Of a stretch of 64,000 nt of DNA, positions 37,189 through 46,964 are shown piece after piece. The stretch is from an uncultured Collinsella sp. (GTDB taxonomy: Bacteria > Actinomycetota > Coriobacteriia > Coriobacteriales > Coriobacteriaceae): assembly GCA_900541785.1 (NCBI GenBank), contig UQKY01000002.1:62001-126000 (forward strand), read 5' to 3'. A program made the translations under genes and the position numbers. Under the pieces are notes generated by a model that saw only the letters and a list, made by a program, of their open reading frames with translations, had not been told where the DNA came from and made no database searches. Numbering within the stretch: position 1 is the stretch's first letter; every line of letters starts with the position of its first letter.

Positions 37189-39912
37189 CTACTTCTTCTT
37201 TTTGCTTGGCATCGAGACTTTGATGCCTTGGGCGGACTTGGTCACACGAGAGCGCTTAGCTCCGGTACTCTTCTTTTTCTTGGGCTGGGCCTGGGCCACG
37301 CCCTCGAGTGCGCGGGCCTCGGCCTCGCGAGCGGTGCGATCTTCGCGGCGCTGCGCCATGTCGGCGGCAACGCGCTTGGCAAAACGTTCGGCCGTCGAGC
37401 CCGTCGAGCTCACCTTGCCGCCACCGCGACCCAGGCGGACGCGCACACCGCGGCCAAAACCAGTTGCGGCATGACGACGACGCGGCTTGAGCGAATCCAT
37501 CATCGTGGCGAGCTTAAAGAACACCGAGCAGGTAAAGACCACGATGACAGCCAAGATAACCATCTGGCCCATCGACAGGTTGGCAATAGAAAGCAGCTCC
37601 GGGAATCCGATAACGCCCACCGTGATGCCGGCGACTACAAACACAAAGAGCACCACACGTAAGGGTGTGAGCGGCTGCGAGATGCGCCAGATTAGGCTGA
37701 CGCTCGCCGCGCACGACGTAAGCAGGCACATCGTAGACAGCGTGAGCTGGCTAAAGCCAAACACGCGCGCCACAAAGATATCGAGCGCCGCAGCCAAAAT
37801 GACCGCAATCGACGCCGGCAGTGCACGCTTGAGTACGTTGCTCAAAAACGCACCCTTCACACGAGCATTGTTGGGCTCCAGGCCCAACACAAAGCCCGGC
37901 GCGCCGATGCAGAAGAAGTTAATGAGCGTCATCTGGATGGGCTCGAAGGGGTACGGCGGCAGCGCGATACACAGCGCCGCCAGGCCCATCGAGAACAGCG
38001 TCTTGGTCAGGAACAGTGAGGCCGAACGCTGCAGGTTGTTGATGGAGCGACGGCCCTCGGCCACCACGGCGGGCATCGAGGCAAAGTCGTTGTCGACGAG
38101 TACGATCTCGGCCACGTTACGCGCGGCATCGGAGCCGGCCGCCATGGCCACGGAGCAGTCGGCCTCCTTGAGCGCCAGCACGTCGTTGACGCCGTCGCCC
38201 GTCATGGCCACGGTGTGCTCGCGGCGCTTGAGCGCCTGCACGAGCTCGCGCTTCTGCTGCGGGGTCACACGACCAAAGACATGGTAGCGGTCCACTGCGG
38301 CATCAAGCTTGGCCGGTGTATCGAGCGTCGTGGCGTCCACATAAGCGTCCGCCCCCGGCACGCCCACCACGCGCGCGATCGACGACACCGTACGCGGGTC
38401 GTCGCCACTGATCACGTTGAGGGTCACGCCCTGCTCGTTAAAGTAGCCGATGGTCTCGGCCGCCGAGGTACGAATCTCGTCGCGGATGGTCACAAAGCCC
38501 ACGGGCTCGGCCTCGCCCACCATATCCCCATCGGGCGTAAAGCCGTCCACGCGCGCCACCACGAGCACGCGGCAGGTATCGGCAAGCTCGGCGACACGGT
38601 TCTCGACCTGCGAAAACACACGATCAGAGAGCACAAACTGCGCGGCACCCATCACATAGGAGCCCTGCGCAAAAGAAGCGCCACTCCATTTTTTAGACGA
38701 CGAGAACGGAATGACCGACAGCGGCTCAGACACCTCGACCGGGCGATCGGCGTAATAGTTGAGCAGCGCCTGGCAGGTCTCGTTGGCATCGGCCGAAGTC
38801 GCACGCGCGACGTTAGCCAGCGCAAAATCGAGCACTGTGGTATCGACGGGAACAGCCGCCTCGTCCGAGTCCACGCCAAAGCCAACACCCTCAACAGGCA
38901 GCGGGTAGGTGCCCTCGACCTCCATACGACCCGACGTGATGGTGCCCGTCTTGTCCAGGCACAGCACGTCGACGCGCGCGAGCGTCTCGATGCAGTAGAG
39001 CTGCTGCGCCAGCACCTTGCGGCGGGCCAGGCGCACCGTGGCGATGGCGAGCACCGACGAGGTCAGCAGCACCAGGCCTTGCGGGATCATGCCCAGTAGG
39101 GCGCCCACCGTGGACAGCAGCGCCGACGAAGGCACATGACCAGCCAACAGCTCGGAGAAGCACCACGAAAGCGCGCTATCGCCCGGGGTTCCCGCGGCAT
39201 CCCACAGCCCACTTACACTCGAGGCGAACAGAGCCAGGCCAAGCGGAATCATGATGATGCTCGCAAAGCGCACGATGGCGTTCAGCGCGTTCATGATCTC
39301 GGAATTGACCTTTTTGACGTACTTGGCCTCGTTATTAATTTTGGCCACGTAGTTGTCGGCGCCGACATGGATCACGCGGGCGCGCAGCAGGCCCGAGTCG
39401 ATAAAGCTGCCGCTCATGAGCTCGGAACCGGGCTGTTTCTTAATAAGGTCGCTCTCGCCCGTCAGCAGGCTCTCGTTCACGAGCGCCTCGCCCGAAACCA
39501 CCACGGCGTCAGCGGGAATCTGGTCGCCGCGCCCCAGGCGGATGATGTCGTCGAGCACGATCTGGTCCAAGTCGAGCTCCACCTCGGCACCGTCGCGCAC
39601 CGCGATGGCCTTTTTAGAGGTCAGCAGCGTGAGCTTATCGACCATCTTCTTGGACCGCATGGACTGGATGACGCCAATAGCGGTATTGAGGAACACCACA
39701 AACAGGAACGTCAGGTTCTTAAACGAACCGGTCAAAATGACCAGGAAAGCCAAGATCACGTTGATCAAATTGAACAGCGTGCAGAGGTTCTCGATGATGA
39801 GCTCTTTGACCGACTTGGTCTTGAGTTCCATGTTGCGGTTGATTTTACCGGCGGCGATACGCTCCTCGACCTCGGCGGTTGAGAGTCCGCGCTCGATATC
39901 CGTTGCTGCCAT
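37189..39912 (-). CDS. P-type cation-transporting ATPase (CtpE-like)
   Basis: This 907-residue P-type ATPase has an N-terminal GLSTAEVEERIAAGKINRN, the actuator-domain motif NESLLTGESD, the phosphorylation site CLDKTGTITSGRMEVEG, and MTGDGVNDVLALKEADCSVAM in the P domain. About ten membrane segments are visible. The last 100 residues form a very basic tail (KKKKSTGAKRSRVTKSAQG). The overall pattern resembles mycobacterial CtpE, implicated in calcium uptake, but the ion cannot be read from sequence. ATG 39912 (MAATDIERG) is preferred over 39927. Confidence 0.88.
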   Translation of the reverse strand: MAATDIERGLSTAEVEERIAAGKINRNMELKTKSVKELIIENLCTLFNLINVILAFLVILTGSFKNLTFLFVVFLNTAIGVIQSMRSKKMVDKLTLLTSKKAIAVRDGAEVELDLDQIVLDDIIRLGRGDQIPADAVVVSGEALVNESLLTGESDLIKKQPGSELMSGSFIDSGLLRARVIHVGADNYVAKINNEAKYVKKVNSEIMNALNAIVRFASIIMIPLGLALFASSVSGLWDAAGTPGDSALSWCFSELLAGHVPSSALLSTVGALLGMIPQGLVLLTSSVLAIATVRLARRKVLAQQLYCIETLARVDVLCLDKTGTITSGRMEVEGTYPLPVEGVGFGVDSDEAAVPVDTTVLDFALANVARATSADANETCQALLNYYADRPVEVSEPLSVIPFSSSKKWSGASFAQGSYVMGAAQFVLSDRVFSQVENRVAELADTCRVLVVARVDGFTPDGDMVGEAEPVGFVTIRDEIRTSAAETIGYFNEQGVTLNVISGDDPRTVSSIARVVGVPGADAYVDATTLDTPAKLDAAVDRYHVFGRVTPQQKRELVQALKRREHTVAMTGDGVNDVLALKEADCSVAMAAGSDAARNVAEIVLVDNDFASMPAVVAEGRRSINNLQRSASLFLTKTLFSMGLAALCIALPPYPFEPIQMTLINFFCIGAPGFVLGLEPNNARVKGAFLSNVLKRALPASIAVILAAALDIFVARVFGFSQLTLSTMCLLTSCAASVSLIWRISQPLTPLRVVLFVFVVAGITVGVIGFPELLSIANLSMGQMVILAVIVVFTCSVFFKLATMMDSLKPRRRHAATGFGRGVRVRLGRGGGKVSSTGSTAERFAKRVAADMAQRREDRTAREAEARALEGVAQAQPKKKKSTGAKRSRVTKSAQGIKVSMPSKKKK

Positions 39913-39940
39913 ACCACGTCCCATCACGTCGCGTCGGTAT

Positions 39941-39977
39941 AAGAAAAACCGCCCGGACCATGCGAGGTTCGGACGGT
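39941..39977 (-). terminator. Terminator after tRNA-Arg
   Basis: Minus strand: ACCGTCCGAACC / GGTCCGGGCGGT nearly perfect stem (39948-39977) followed by TTTTCTT. It lies 12 bases after the tRNA 3' end and 28 bases before the P-type ATPase start. Confidence 0.88.
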
Positions 39978-39988
39978 CTTACGTTCGA

Positions 39989-40065
39989 TGGTGCCCCATG
40001 TTGGATTCGAACCAACGGCCTTCTGCTCCGGAGGCAGACGCTCTAATCCCCTGAGCTAATAGGGC
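39989..40065 (-). tRNA. tRNA-Arg (anticodon CCG)
   Basis: The minus strand folds as a full cloverleaf: acceptor GCCCTAT / ATGGGGC, D-arm GCTC AGGGGATTA GAGC, anticodon arm TCTGC-CTCCGGA-GCAGA, T-arm GTTGG TTCGAAT CCAAC. The anticodon is CCG, reading CGG. Discriminator A73 (39992) is followed by an encoded CCA (39989-39991). A terminator lies directly downstream. Confidence 0.95.
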
Positions 40066-40211
40066 CAACGGTTGGCATTATACCCAAGTGCACCACGGGC
40101 TATCAAAATAAAAGAAAAAGCTTTGCAATTCCGAGGAAGACGCGGCGCAACGGCCCACTTTAGAAGGCAAAAGCGAGTCAGATAGTATAAACTCTCATGC
40201 ACCATATATAC

Positions 40212-40236
40212 ACGGCTCGCGATGCGGGCCGTTTTT
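40212..40236 (+). promoter_or_regulatory. Possible transcription attenuator ahead of the aromatic operon
   Basis: ACGGCTCGC-GAT-GCGGGCCGT hairpin (40212-40231) followed by TTTTT (to 40236) is a minimal intrinsic terminator 34 bases before aroF. No plus-strand gene lies upstream for it to terminate. A -10-like TATAAA lies at 40186-40191, so a transcript from there would meet the hairpin almost at once. A small frame (ATG 40197 to TGA 40259, 20 codons with two Tyr and one Phe) spans the hairpin but lacks a ribosome site. Confidence 0.5.
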
Positions 40237-40269
40237 GCAAAAGTTATCCATCGAGGTGAGAGGCACACC

Positions 40270-41292
40270 ATGATTGCAATTTTAAAGCAGAGCGCCAGCG
40301 ACGAGGCCGTAAGCCATATCGTCAGCTGGATTGAGAAAAAGGGTCTGAAGACCGATGTCTCGCGCGGCGAGAACGAGACGATCATCGGCCTGGTGGGCGA
40401 TACGACCAAGATCGACCCGTTCCTGCTCGAGTCCATGGATGTCGTCGAGCGCGTGCAGCGCGTCTCGGAGCCGTTCAAGCGCGCCAACCGCAAGTTCCAC
40501 CCCGAGGACTCCGTCATCGACTGCGGCCACGGCGTCAAGATCGGCGGCGACCAGTTCCAGGTCATCGCCGGTCCCTGCTCCGTCGAGGGCGAGAACCTCA
40601 TCCGCATCGCACGCCGCGTGAAGGCCGCCGGTGCCACGATGCTGCGCGGTGGCGCCTACAAGCCCCGCACCTCCCCCTACGCCTACCAAGGCATGGGCCC
40701 TGCCGGCCTCGACCTGCTGTGCGAGGCGTCTGCCGAGCTCGACATGCCGATCGTCACCGAGATCATGGACCCGCGCGACGTGCAGGTCTTCCTTGACAAG
40801 AAGATTGACGTCATGCAGATCGGCGCCCGTAACGCCCAGAACTTCCCCCTGCTCAAGGAGGTCGGCAAGACCCAGACCCCGATTCTGCTCAAGCGCGGCA
40901 TGTCCGGCACGATCGACGAGCTGCTTATGGCAGCCGAGTACATCATGAGCGAGGGCAACGACAACGTCATCCTGTGCGAGCGCGGTATCCGCACCTTCGA
41001 GACCCGCACCCGCAACACCTTCGACCTTAACGCCGTGCCGGTGCTGCACCACCTGTCGCACCTGCCCGTCGTCGCCGACCCCAGCCACGCCACCGGCTAC
41101 ACCCGCTACGTCGAGCCCATGGCGCTCGCTGCGACCGCCTGCGGTGCCAACGGCCTGGAGATCGAGGTCCACGACGAGCCGAGCCGCGCCTGGTCCGACG
41201 GCGCCCAGGCCCTCACCCCCGATCAATTCGACGACACCATGCGCCGCATCCGCGCCATCCGCGAGGTTGTCTGCCAAGAGACCATGGAGTAA
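40270..41292 (+). CDS. aroF: 3-deoxy-7-phosphoheptulonate synthase (DAHP synthase)
   Basis: This 340-residue type I-beta DAHP synthase condenses PEP and erythrose-4-phosphate as the first step of the shikimate pathway. An N-terminal ferredoxin-like regulatory domain (residues 1-75, MIAILKQSASDEAVSHIVSW) precedes the barrel. The barrel shows VIAGPCSVEGE, LRGGAYKPRTSPYAYQG, QIGARNAQNFPLL, ILLKRGMSGTIDE and VVADPSHATGY. The N-domain is the usual site of feedback control by Tyr or prephenate in this class. ATG 40270 follows GAGGTGAG. It is the first gene of the aromatic operon. Confidence 0.96.
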   Translation: MIAILKQSASDEAVSHIVSWIEKKGLKTDVSRGENETIIGLVGDTTKIDPFLLESMDVVERVQRVSEPFKRANRKFHPEDSVIDCGHGVKIGGDQFQVIAGPCSVEGENLIRIARRVKAAGATMLRGGAYKPRTSPYAYQGMGPAGLDLLCEASAELDMPIVTEIMDPRDVQVFLDKKIDVMQIGARNAQNFPLLKEVGKTQTPILLKRGMSGTIDELLMAAEYIMSEGNDNVILCERGIRTFETRTRNTFDLNAVPVLHHLSHLPVVADPSHATGYTRYVEPMALAATACGANGLEIEVHDEPSRAWSDGAQALTPDQFDDTMRRIRAIREVVCQETME

Positions 41293-41295
41293 ACC

Positions 41296-42210
41296 ATGGG
41301 TACGGTGAGAAACGCGCGCGTTAACCAGGGCGGCCCTAAGTGCGCTGGCATCGTCGGCCTTGGCCTCATCGGCGGCAGTTTTGCCCGCGGTTATGCGCAG
41401 GCGGGCGTCCGCGTGCTGGCCTGGGACCCCGATGACGATGTCATGACGGCCGCCAGCATGGGCACTGTCGCCGGAGAGCTCAACGACAAGACACTCGGCG
41501 AATGCGACATCATCGTCCTGGCTTGCTACCCCGAGGCATGCATCGAGTGGCTCGAGACGCACGCCAAGGCGCTCGCCGACGCCACCGACACCGACACCAT
41601 CATGGGCCCCGTGGTGATCGACACGGTGGGCGTCAAGGGCATCGTGTGCGAACGTGCCTTTGAGCTTGCCCGCGAGCACGGCTTTTACTTTGTGGGCGCG
41701 CACCCCATGGCGGGCACCCAGTTCTCGGGCTACGCTAACTCTCGTGCCGACCTGTTCCAGGGCGCCCCGCTGGTGCTCGTACCGCCCGCGGTAGACGATG
41801 CGCTCAAGCTGGAGCTTTTGGGCCAGGTGCGCGAGATGGTGCGCCCCTTGGGCTTTGGCAAGTTCAGCGTGACCAGCGCCGCCGAGCACGACCACGTCAT
41901 CGCCTTCACGAGCCAGCTTGCGCACGTGGTATCCAACGCCTACGTCAAAAGCCCCACCGCCCAGGTCCACCACGGCTTTTCGGCCGGTAGCTACCGCGAT
42001 CTCACCCGCGTGGCGCACCTCAACCCGCAAATGTGGTCCGAGCTCATGATCGACGACGCCGACGCGCTCGCCTTCGAGATCGACCATCTGATCGAGTCGC
42101 TTGGCGCCTACAGCCGTGCGCTCAAGAACCGCGACCAGCGCTATCTGGAGAATCTCCTTGCCGAGGGCGACCGCATTAAGCGCGCACTCGACGACGAGGC
42201 CTCCCACTAG
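41296..42210 (+). CDS. tyrA: Prephenate dehydrogenase
   Basis: This 304-residue TyrA converts prephenate to 4-hydroxyphenylpyruvate with NAD(P). The Rossmann motif IVGLGLIGGSFARG is at residues about 19-32. FVGAHPMAGTQFSGYANS holds the catalytic histidine region. There is no ACT domain or fused chorismate mutase. It starts 3 bases after aroF. Confidence 0.93.
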   Translation: MGTVRNARVNQGGPKCAGIVGLGLIGGSFARGYAQAGVRVLAWDPDDDVMTAASMGTVAGELNDKTLGECDIIVLACYPEACIEWLETHAKALADATDTDTIMGPVVIDTVGVKGIVCERAFELAREHGFYFVGAHPMAGTQFSGYANSRADLFQGAPLVLVPPAVDDALKLELLGQVREMVRPLGFGKFSVTSAAEHDHVIAFTSQLAHVVSNAYVKSPTAQVHHGFSAGSYRDLTRVAHLNPQMWSELMIDDADALAFEIDHLIESLGAYSRALKNRDQRYLENLLAEGDRIKRALDDEASH

Positions 42211-42246
42211 ACCACCTATCACGCCAGGTCGAAAGGACCGAAGCTT

Positions 42247-43353
42247 ATGGCGATTACCATCGATATCGACACCGCACGCCCCTACCAGGTGCATGTTGGC
42301 ACGTTTTTGCTGGAGCAAGCGGGACCGCTCGTGCGCGCCACTGCCGGCGGCAACAAGGCCGTCATCGTGACGGACACCAACGTGGGCCCCCTCTACCAGA
42401 TGCCCGTTAAGCAGAGCCTGGAGGCGTCAGGCTACGAGGTGAGCATCTGCACCTTCGAGGCCGGCGAGGCCCATAAGCGCGCCGAAACCTATGTTGCCAT
42501 TTTGGAGTTTGTGGCCGAGCACGAGCTTTCGCGCTCCGACGTGATCGTGGCGCTCGGTGGCGGCGTCGTGGGCGACGTGGCCGGCTTTGTGGCCGCCACC
42601 TACATGCGCGGCTGCAAGTTTGTGCAGATCCCCACGAGTCTGCTCGCCATGGTGGATTCGTCGGTGGGCGGCAAGACCGCCATCGACCTGGCTGCCGGCA
42701 AGAACCTGGCCGGCGCCTTTTGGCAGCCGAATGTGGTTATCGCCGACGTGGGGTGCCTGGCCACCCTCACGCCCGAGCAGTTCGCCGACGGCTGCGGCGA
42801 GGTCGTCAAGCACGCCGTGATCGCCGACCCAGAGCTTTTCGCCGAGCTGGAGAAGACCCCGCTCACGCTGGAGCTGCTCAACCGCGATGTGGCCCGCGTA
42901 GCGCTCATCATCGCCCGCAATATCGACATCAAGCGCGCTGTGGTCGTAGCCGACGAACGCGAAACCAACCAGCGCAAGCTCCTCAACTTTGGACACAGCG
43001 CCGGACACGCCGTCGAGGCCTGCGAGCACTTTGAGCTCGGACACGGCAACTGCGTGTCGATCGGTATGGGCATCATCACGCGCGCCGCGGCCCTGCACGG
43101 CGTTTGCGATGCTGCACTGCCCGGTCGTATTGAGAAGCTCTGCGCCCGCCATGGCCTCAAGACCCGCTGCGACCTAGATGCCGATACCGTCTTTGCCGAG
43201 GCGCTCCACGACAAGAAGCGCGCGGGCGACACCATCGACCTGGTGATTCCGCACGGCATCGGCCGCTGCAGCATCGACCGCACGCCGCTTTCCACTTTCC
43301 ACGAACTCATTGCCGAGGGCCTCGGCCAGAAGGGAGACGCATTCGCATGCTAG
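42247..43353 (+). CDS. aroB: 3-dehydroquinate synthase
   Basis: This 368-residue AroB cyclises DAHP to 3-dehydroquinate using NAD and a divalent metal. Signatures are VIVALGGGVVGDVAGFVAATYMRG, IPTSLLAMVDSSVGGKTAID, DGCGEVVKHAVI and LLNFGHSAGHAVE, with the metal-binding histidines. GAAAGGACC precedes the start. Its end overlaps aroA by 7 bases. Confidence 0.97.
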   Translation: MAITIDIDTARPYQVHVGTFLLEQAGPLVRATAGGNKAVIVTDTNVGPLYQMPVKQSLEASGYEVSICTFEAGEAHKRAETYVAILEFVAEHELSRSDVIVALGGGVVGDVAGFVAATYMRGCKFVQIPTSLLAMVDSSVGGKTAIDLAAGKNLAGAFWQPNVVIADVGCLATLTPEQFADGCGEVVKHAVIADPELFAELEKTPLTLELLNRDVARVALIIARNIDIKRAVVVADERETNQRKLLNFGHSAGHAVEACEHFELGHGNCVSIGMGIITRAAALHGVCDAALPGRIEKLCARHGLKTRCDLDADTVFAEALHDKKRAGDTIDLVIPHGIGRCSIDRTPLSTFHELIAEGLGQKGDAFAC

Positions 43354-44666
43354 CCCGCATCACCCCGTCCCCGCTTAAGGGCACCGTTCCCGCCATCGCG
43401 TCCAAGTCGATGGCGCATCGCCTGATCATCTGCGCCGCGCTTGCCAACGGCGAGACGCACGTTACCTGCAACACCACCTGCGCCGACATCGAGGCTACGG
43501 TGCGTTGCCTTACGGCACTGGGCGCTCGCATCGAGACCGTCGAGGATGGCTTCCAGGTCCATCCCACTATGAAGAGTATTGAGTTTGGCCTGCTCAAGGC
43601 ACTTGCCGGCGGCACGCTTGACTGCGGCGAAAGCGGCTCCACGCTCCGCTTTATGTTGCCCGTCGCCTGCGCGCTGGGCGCAGAAGCAACTTTTGTGGGT
43701 CAGGGACGCTTGGGCGCCCGCCCGCTGTCCCCGCTCTCGGACGAGATTATCGCCGCCGGCTGCGACCTGCAGGGCCTGGGCGGTTTTCCGCTCAAGACAA
43801 GCGGCCGCATGCGCCCGGGCACCTTTATCCTGCCGGGCAATGTGAGCTCGCAGTACATCTCCGGCCTGCTGCTGGCAGCCCCGCTACTGGCCCAGCCCTC
43901 CTGCGTGCAGGTGACCGGCCTTATCGAGAGCCGCCCCTATATCAACCTGACCATCCAGGCCATGAAGGCCTTCGGCGTCGAGGTCAACGTCGAGCGTATC
44001 CCCGCCAAGGACGGCCAGCCCGAGATCACGAACTTCCGCGTGAACAGCGGCTCGTACCGCACTCCAGGCAACGTTGCTGTCGAGGGCGACTGGTCCAACG
44101 CCGCCTTTTGGCTGTGTGCCGGCGCCATCGGCTCCGACCCCATCACTGTCGAAGGCGTGTCGCTCAGCTCCGCGCAGGGTGATCGCAACGTGCTTGCCGC
44201 GCTCTCGCGCTTTGGCGCCCGCATCGTGCGCTCCACCAACGCCGCCACTGTGCAGTCCGACAAGCTCGCCGGCTTTGAGATGAGCGCGCACGACATCCCC
44301 GACTTGGTGCCCGTTATCTCTGCCGTGGCATCGCGGGCGCAAGGCCGCACGTTCATCCGCGACTGCGCCCGCCTGCGCATCAAGGAATCCGACCGCCTAG
44401 CCACCACCACCCGCGAGCTCACCGCACTGGGCGCACAGGTGCGCATTGCCGGCGACGACCTCATCATCAAGGGTGTCGATGCCTTTACCGGCGGCGAGGT
44501 CGATTCGCACAACGACCACCGCATCGCCATGATGGCCGCCATCGCCGCGAGTCGCGCCACCGGCGAGGTCGTGATCCACGGCGCCGAGGCCGTCAACAAG
44601 TCTTATCCCGATTTCTTCGACCACTACCGCCTGTTGGGCGGCAAGGTCTCGCTCGAGGAGGAATAG
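43347..44666 (+). CDS. aroA: 3-phosphoshikimate 1-carboxyvinyltransferase (EPSP synthase)
   Basis: This 439-residue EPSP synthase joins shikimate-3-phosphate and PEP. Present motifs include SKSMAHRLIICAALANGE, LDCGESGSTLRFMLPVA, GNVSSQYISGLLLAAPLL and IKESDRLATTTRELTALG, plus DSHNDHRIAMM near the C-terminus. The start overlaps the aroB end. The stop is one base before aroC. Confidence 0.96.
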   Translation: MLARITPSPLKGTVPAIASKSMAHRLIICAALANGETHVTCNTTCADIEATVRCLTALGARIETVEDGFQVHPTMKSIEFGLLKALAGGTLDCGESGSTLRFMLPVACALGAEATFVGQGRLGARPLSPLSDEIIAAGCDLQGLGGFPLKTSGRMRPGTFILPGNVSSQYISGLLLAAPLLAQPSCVQVTGLIESRPYINLTIQAMKAFGVEVNVERIPAKDGQPEITNFRVNSGSYRTPGNVAVEGDWSNAAFWLCAGAIGSDPITVEGVSLSSAQGDRNVLAALSRFGARIVRSTNAATVQSDKLAGFEMSAHDIPDLVPVISAVASRAQGRTFIRDCARLRIKESDRLATTTRELTALGAQVRIAGDDLIIKGVDAFTGGEVDSHNDHRIAMMAAIAASRATGEVVIHGAEAVNKSYPDFFDHYRLLGGKVSLEEE

Positions 44667-44667
44667 C

Positions 44668-45765
44668 ATGTCCTCGACCTTTGGCAACGTCTTGCACTTA
44701 AGCATCTTCGGCCAGTCGCACTCCCCCGCCATCGGCTGCTCGCTCGACGGCATTCCGGCAGGTACCGCCGTTGACCTGGAGCAGCTGCAGGCCTTTTTGG
44801 ACCGACGCGCCCCCGGCCGCGACGAGACCGCAACCAAGCGCCGTGAGGCCGATACCGCCCACATTATCGCCGGCATAGTTGACGGACACACCATGGGCGC
44901 GCCTATCGCCGCGATCATCGAGAACACCAACACGCGCTCCAAGGACTACTCCGAGCTGCGCCGCAAGCCCCGCCCGGGCCATGCGGATTTCCCGGCACGC
45001 GTGAAGTACCACAACATGCACGACGTCGCCGGCGGCGGACACTTCTCCGGTCGTCTGACGGCGCCCTTATGCATCGCGGGTGGCATCGCGCTGCAGGCGC
45101 TCGAGGCCCGCGGCATTAACGTGATGGCGCACGTGGCACAGATCGGTGGTATCTCCGATCTGCCCATGGACGACATGGTCTATCGCGAGGCCGACCGCAA
45201 GGCGATCCTTTCGAACGACCTGCCGTGCATTGACGCCGCAGCTGCCGGTCGCATGCGCGAGGAGATCCTGGCCGCGCGCGACGAGCTCGACAGCATCGGC
45301 GGCATCGTGGAGTGCGGCATCTACGGCCTGCCCGCGGGCATCGGCGACCCCATGTTCGACGGCATCGAAAACCGCATCGCGCAGATCGCGTTTGGGATTC
45401 CCGCCGTGAAGGGCGTGGAGTTTGGCATGGGCTTTGCCGTCGCCGCCATGCGCGGCAGCGAGAACAACGACCCGTATCGCATCGACGCCGAGACCGGCAA
45501 GATCGAGGTCGAGTCCAATAATGCCGGCGGCATCCTGGGCGGCATTTCGACCGGCGCGCCTGTCATGTGGCGCATGGCCGTAAAGCCGACGCCCTCCATC
45601 GGTCGCGAGCAGCAGACCGTAGACATGGACGCCATGGAAAATGCCGAGCTCTCGGTCCACGGCCGCCACGATCCCTGCATCGTCCCCCGAGCCGTCCCCG
45701 TAGCCGAAGCAGCCGCCGCCCTCGCGATTTGGGACGCCCTCCTCGAAGACGCCGGCCAGCTCTAA
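44668..45765 (+). CDS. aroC: Chorismate synthase
   Basis: This 365-residue FMN-dependent chorismate synthase begins FGNVLHLSIFGQSHSPAIGC and shows RRKPRPGHADFPARVKY, GGGHFSGRLTAPLCIAGG and NNAGGILGGISTGAPV. It ends with the conserved GRHDPCIVPRAVPVAEA. GAGGAGGAATAGC gives a good ribosome site at the end of aroA. Confidence 0.97.
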   Translation: MSSTFGNVLHLSIFGQSHSPAIGCSLDGIPAGTAVDLEQLQAFLDRRAPGRDETATKRREADTAHIIAGIVDGHTMGAPIAAIIENTNTRSKDYSELRRKPRPGHADFPARVKYHNMHDVAGGGHFSGRLTAPLCIAGGIALQALEARGINVMAHVAQIGGISDLPMDDMVYREADRKAILSNDLPCIDAAAAGRMREEILAARDELDSIGGIVECGIYGLPAGIGDPMFDGIENRIAQIAFGIPAVKGVEFGMGFAVAAMRGSENNDPYRIDAETGKIEVESNNAGGILGGISTGAPVMWRMAVKPTPSIGREQQTVDMDAMENAELSVHGRHDPCIVPRAVPVAEAAAALAIWDALLEDAGQL

Positions 45766-45818
45766 CCCGACTCACCTGAGTTGCCCGTCAACTCTGCCAT
45801 TACGCGAAAGGGGCCTCC

Positions 45819-46964
45819 ATGGACCTTGCCGATATTCGCCAGACCATCGATGGCATCGACACCACGCTCCTAAACAGCTTTGTCGAGCGTATGGACATTG
45901 CCACCGAAGTCGCCAAATCAAAGATCGAGATGGGCAAGGCTGTCTTTGACCCCGCCCGCGAGCGCTCCAAACTCAACAACCTCGCCAGCCGCGCGCCTGA
46001 GCGCTACGAGGCGCAGACCATCACCCTGTTCCGTCTCCTCATGAGCATGAGCAAGGCCGAGCAGCAGCGCTACATCAACGAGCTCAAGGGCATCACTGTC
46101 TCGCAAAAGGCCCACGCGACGGCTGCAGCCTCCGACACGCCCTTCCCTCAAACTGCCACCGTCGCTTGCCAGGGCGTTGAGGGTGCTTACAGTCAAATCG
46201 CCGCGTGTAAGCTCTTCGACGTGCCCGATATCGCGTTCTTCGAGACCTTCGAAGGTGTCATGCGCGCCGTGCGAGACGGCTTCTGCGAGTTTGGCGTACT
46301 GCCCATCGAAAACTCCACCGCGGGCTCGGTCAACGCGGTCTACGACCTGCTCGCGCAGTTCGACTTCCACATTGTGCGCTCGCTGCGCCTCAAGATCGAC
46401 CACAACCTACTCGTCAAGCTCGGCACCAAGCTGCAGGATGTTCGCGAGGTCTATAGCCACGGTCAGGCCATCGCGCAATGCGCCGGCTTTATCGAGGCGC
46501 ACGATCTGCGCGCCACCAAGTATCCCAACACGGCCATGTCGGCCGAGATGGTCGCCAACTCCGAGCGCACCGACGTCGCCGCCATCGCCTCGCGCAGTTG
46601 CGCGGCGCTCTACGGTCTGGAGGTGCTGGAGCCCAACATTCAGGACTCGGACAACAACTACACGCGCTTTGTCGTCATCAGCCGCGAGCCACGCGTCTAC
46701 CCCGGCGCCAACCGCACCTCGCTCATGATCACCACGGCCAACGAGCCGGGCGCCCTCTATCGCGTGCTCGAGCGCTTCTACGCACTCAACATCAACCTCA
46801 TCAAGCTCGAGAGCCGCCCCATCCCCGGTCGCGACTTTGAGTTTATGTTCTACTTTGACCTGGACTGCCCCTTTGGCAGCAAGGCCCTCGACGACCTGCT
46901 CGATTCGATCGACGACGTGTGTGAGAGCTTTACCTACTTTGGTAGCTACACGGAGGTGCTCTAG
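45819..46964 (+). CDS. pheA: Bifunctional chorismate mutase / prephenate dehydratase
   Basis: This 381-residue PheA (P-protein) has three parts. Residues 1-85 are an AroQ-type chorismate mutase (DLADIRQTIDGIDTTLLNSF). Residues about 110-285 are the prephenate dehydratase with CQGVEGAYSQIAACKLF, FGVLPIENSTAGSVNAVYDL and the catalytic NNYTRFVV. The rest is an ACT domain with KLESRPIPG, the phenylalanine-binding signature, so feedback inhibition by Phe is likely. It ends one base before aroE-aroK. Confidence 0.96.
   Translation: MDLADIRQTIDGIDTTLLNSFVERMDIATEVAKSKIEMGKAVFDPARERSKLNNLASRAPERYEAQTITLFRLLMSMSKAEQQRYINELKGITVSQKAHATAAASDTPFPQTATVACQGVEGAYSQIAACKLFDVPDIAFFETFEGVMRAVRDGFCEFGVLPIENSTAGSVNAVYDLLAQFDFHIVRSLRLKIDHNLLVKLGTKLQDVREVYSHGQAIAQCAGFIEAHDLRATKYPNTAMSAEMVANSERTDVAAIASRSCAALYGLEVLEPNIQDSDNNYTRFVVISREPRVYPGANRTSLMITTANEPGALYRVLERFYALNINLIKLESRPIPGRDFEFMFYFDLDCPFGSKALDDLLDSIDDVCESFTYFGSYTEVL

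Noticed and set aside
40197..40259. Leader peptide for classical aromatic-amino-acid attenuation
   Set aside because: The 20-codon frame has only three aromatic codons, not clustered, and no ribosome site. It is kept only as a remark under the hairpin.
40282..42318. A 678-codon minus-strand frame opposite aroF and tyrA
   Set aside because: It is antisense to clearly functional enzymes and lacks any family pattern.
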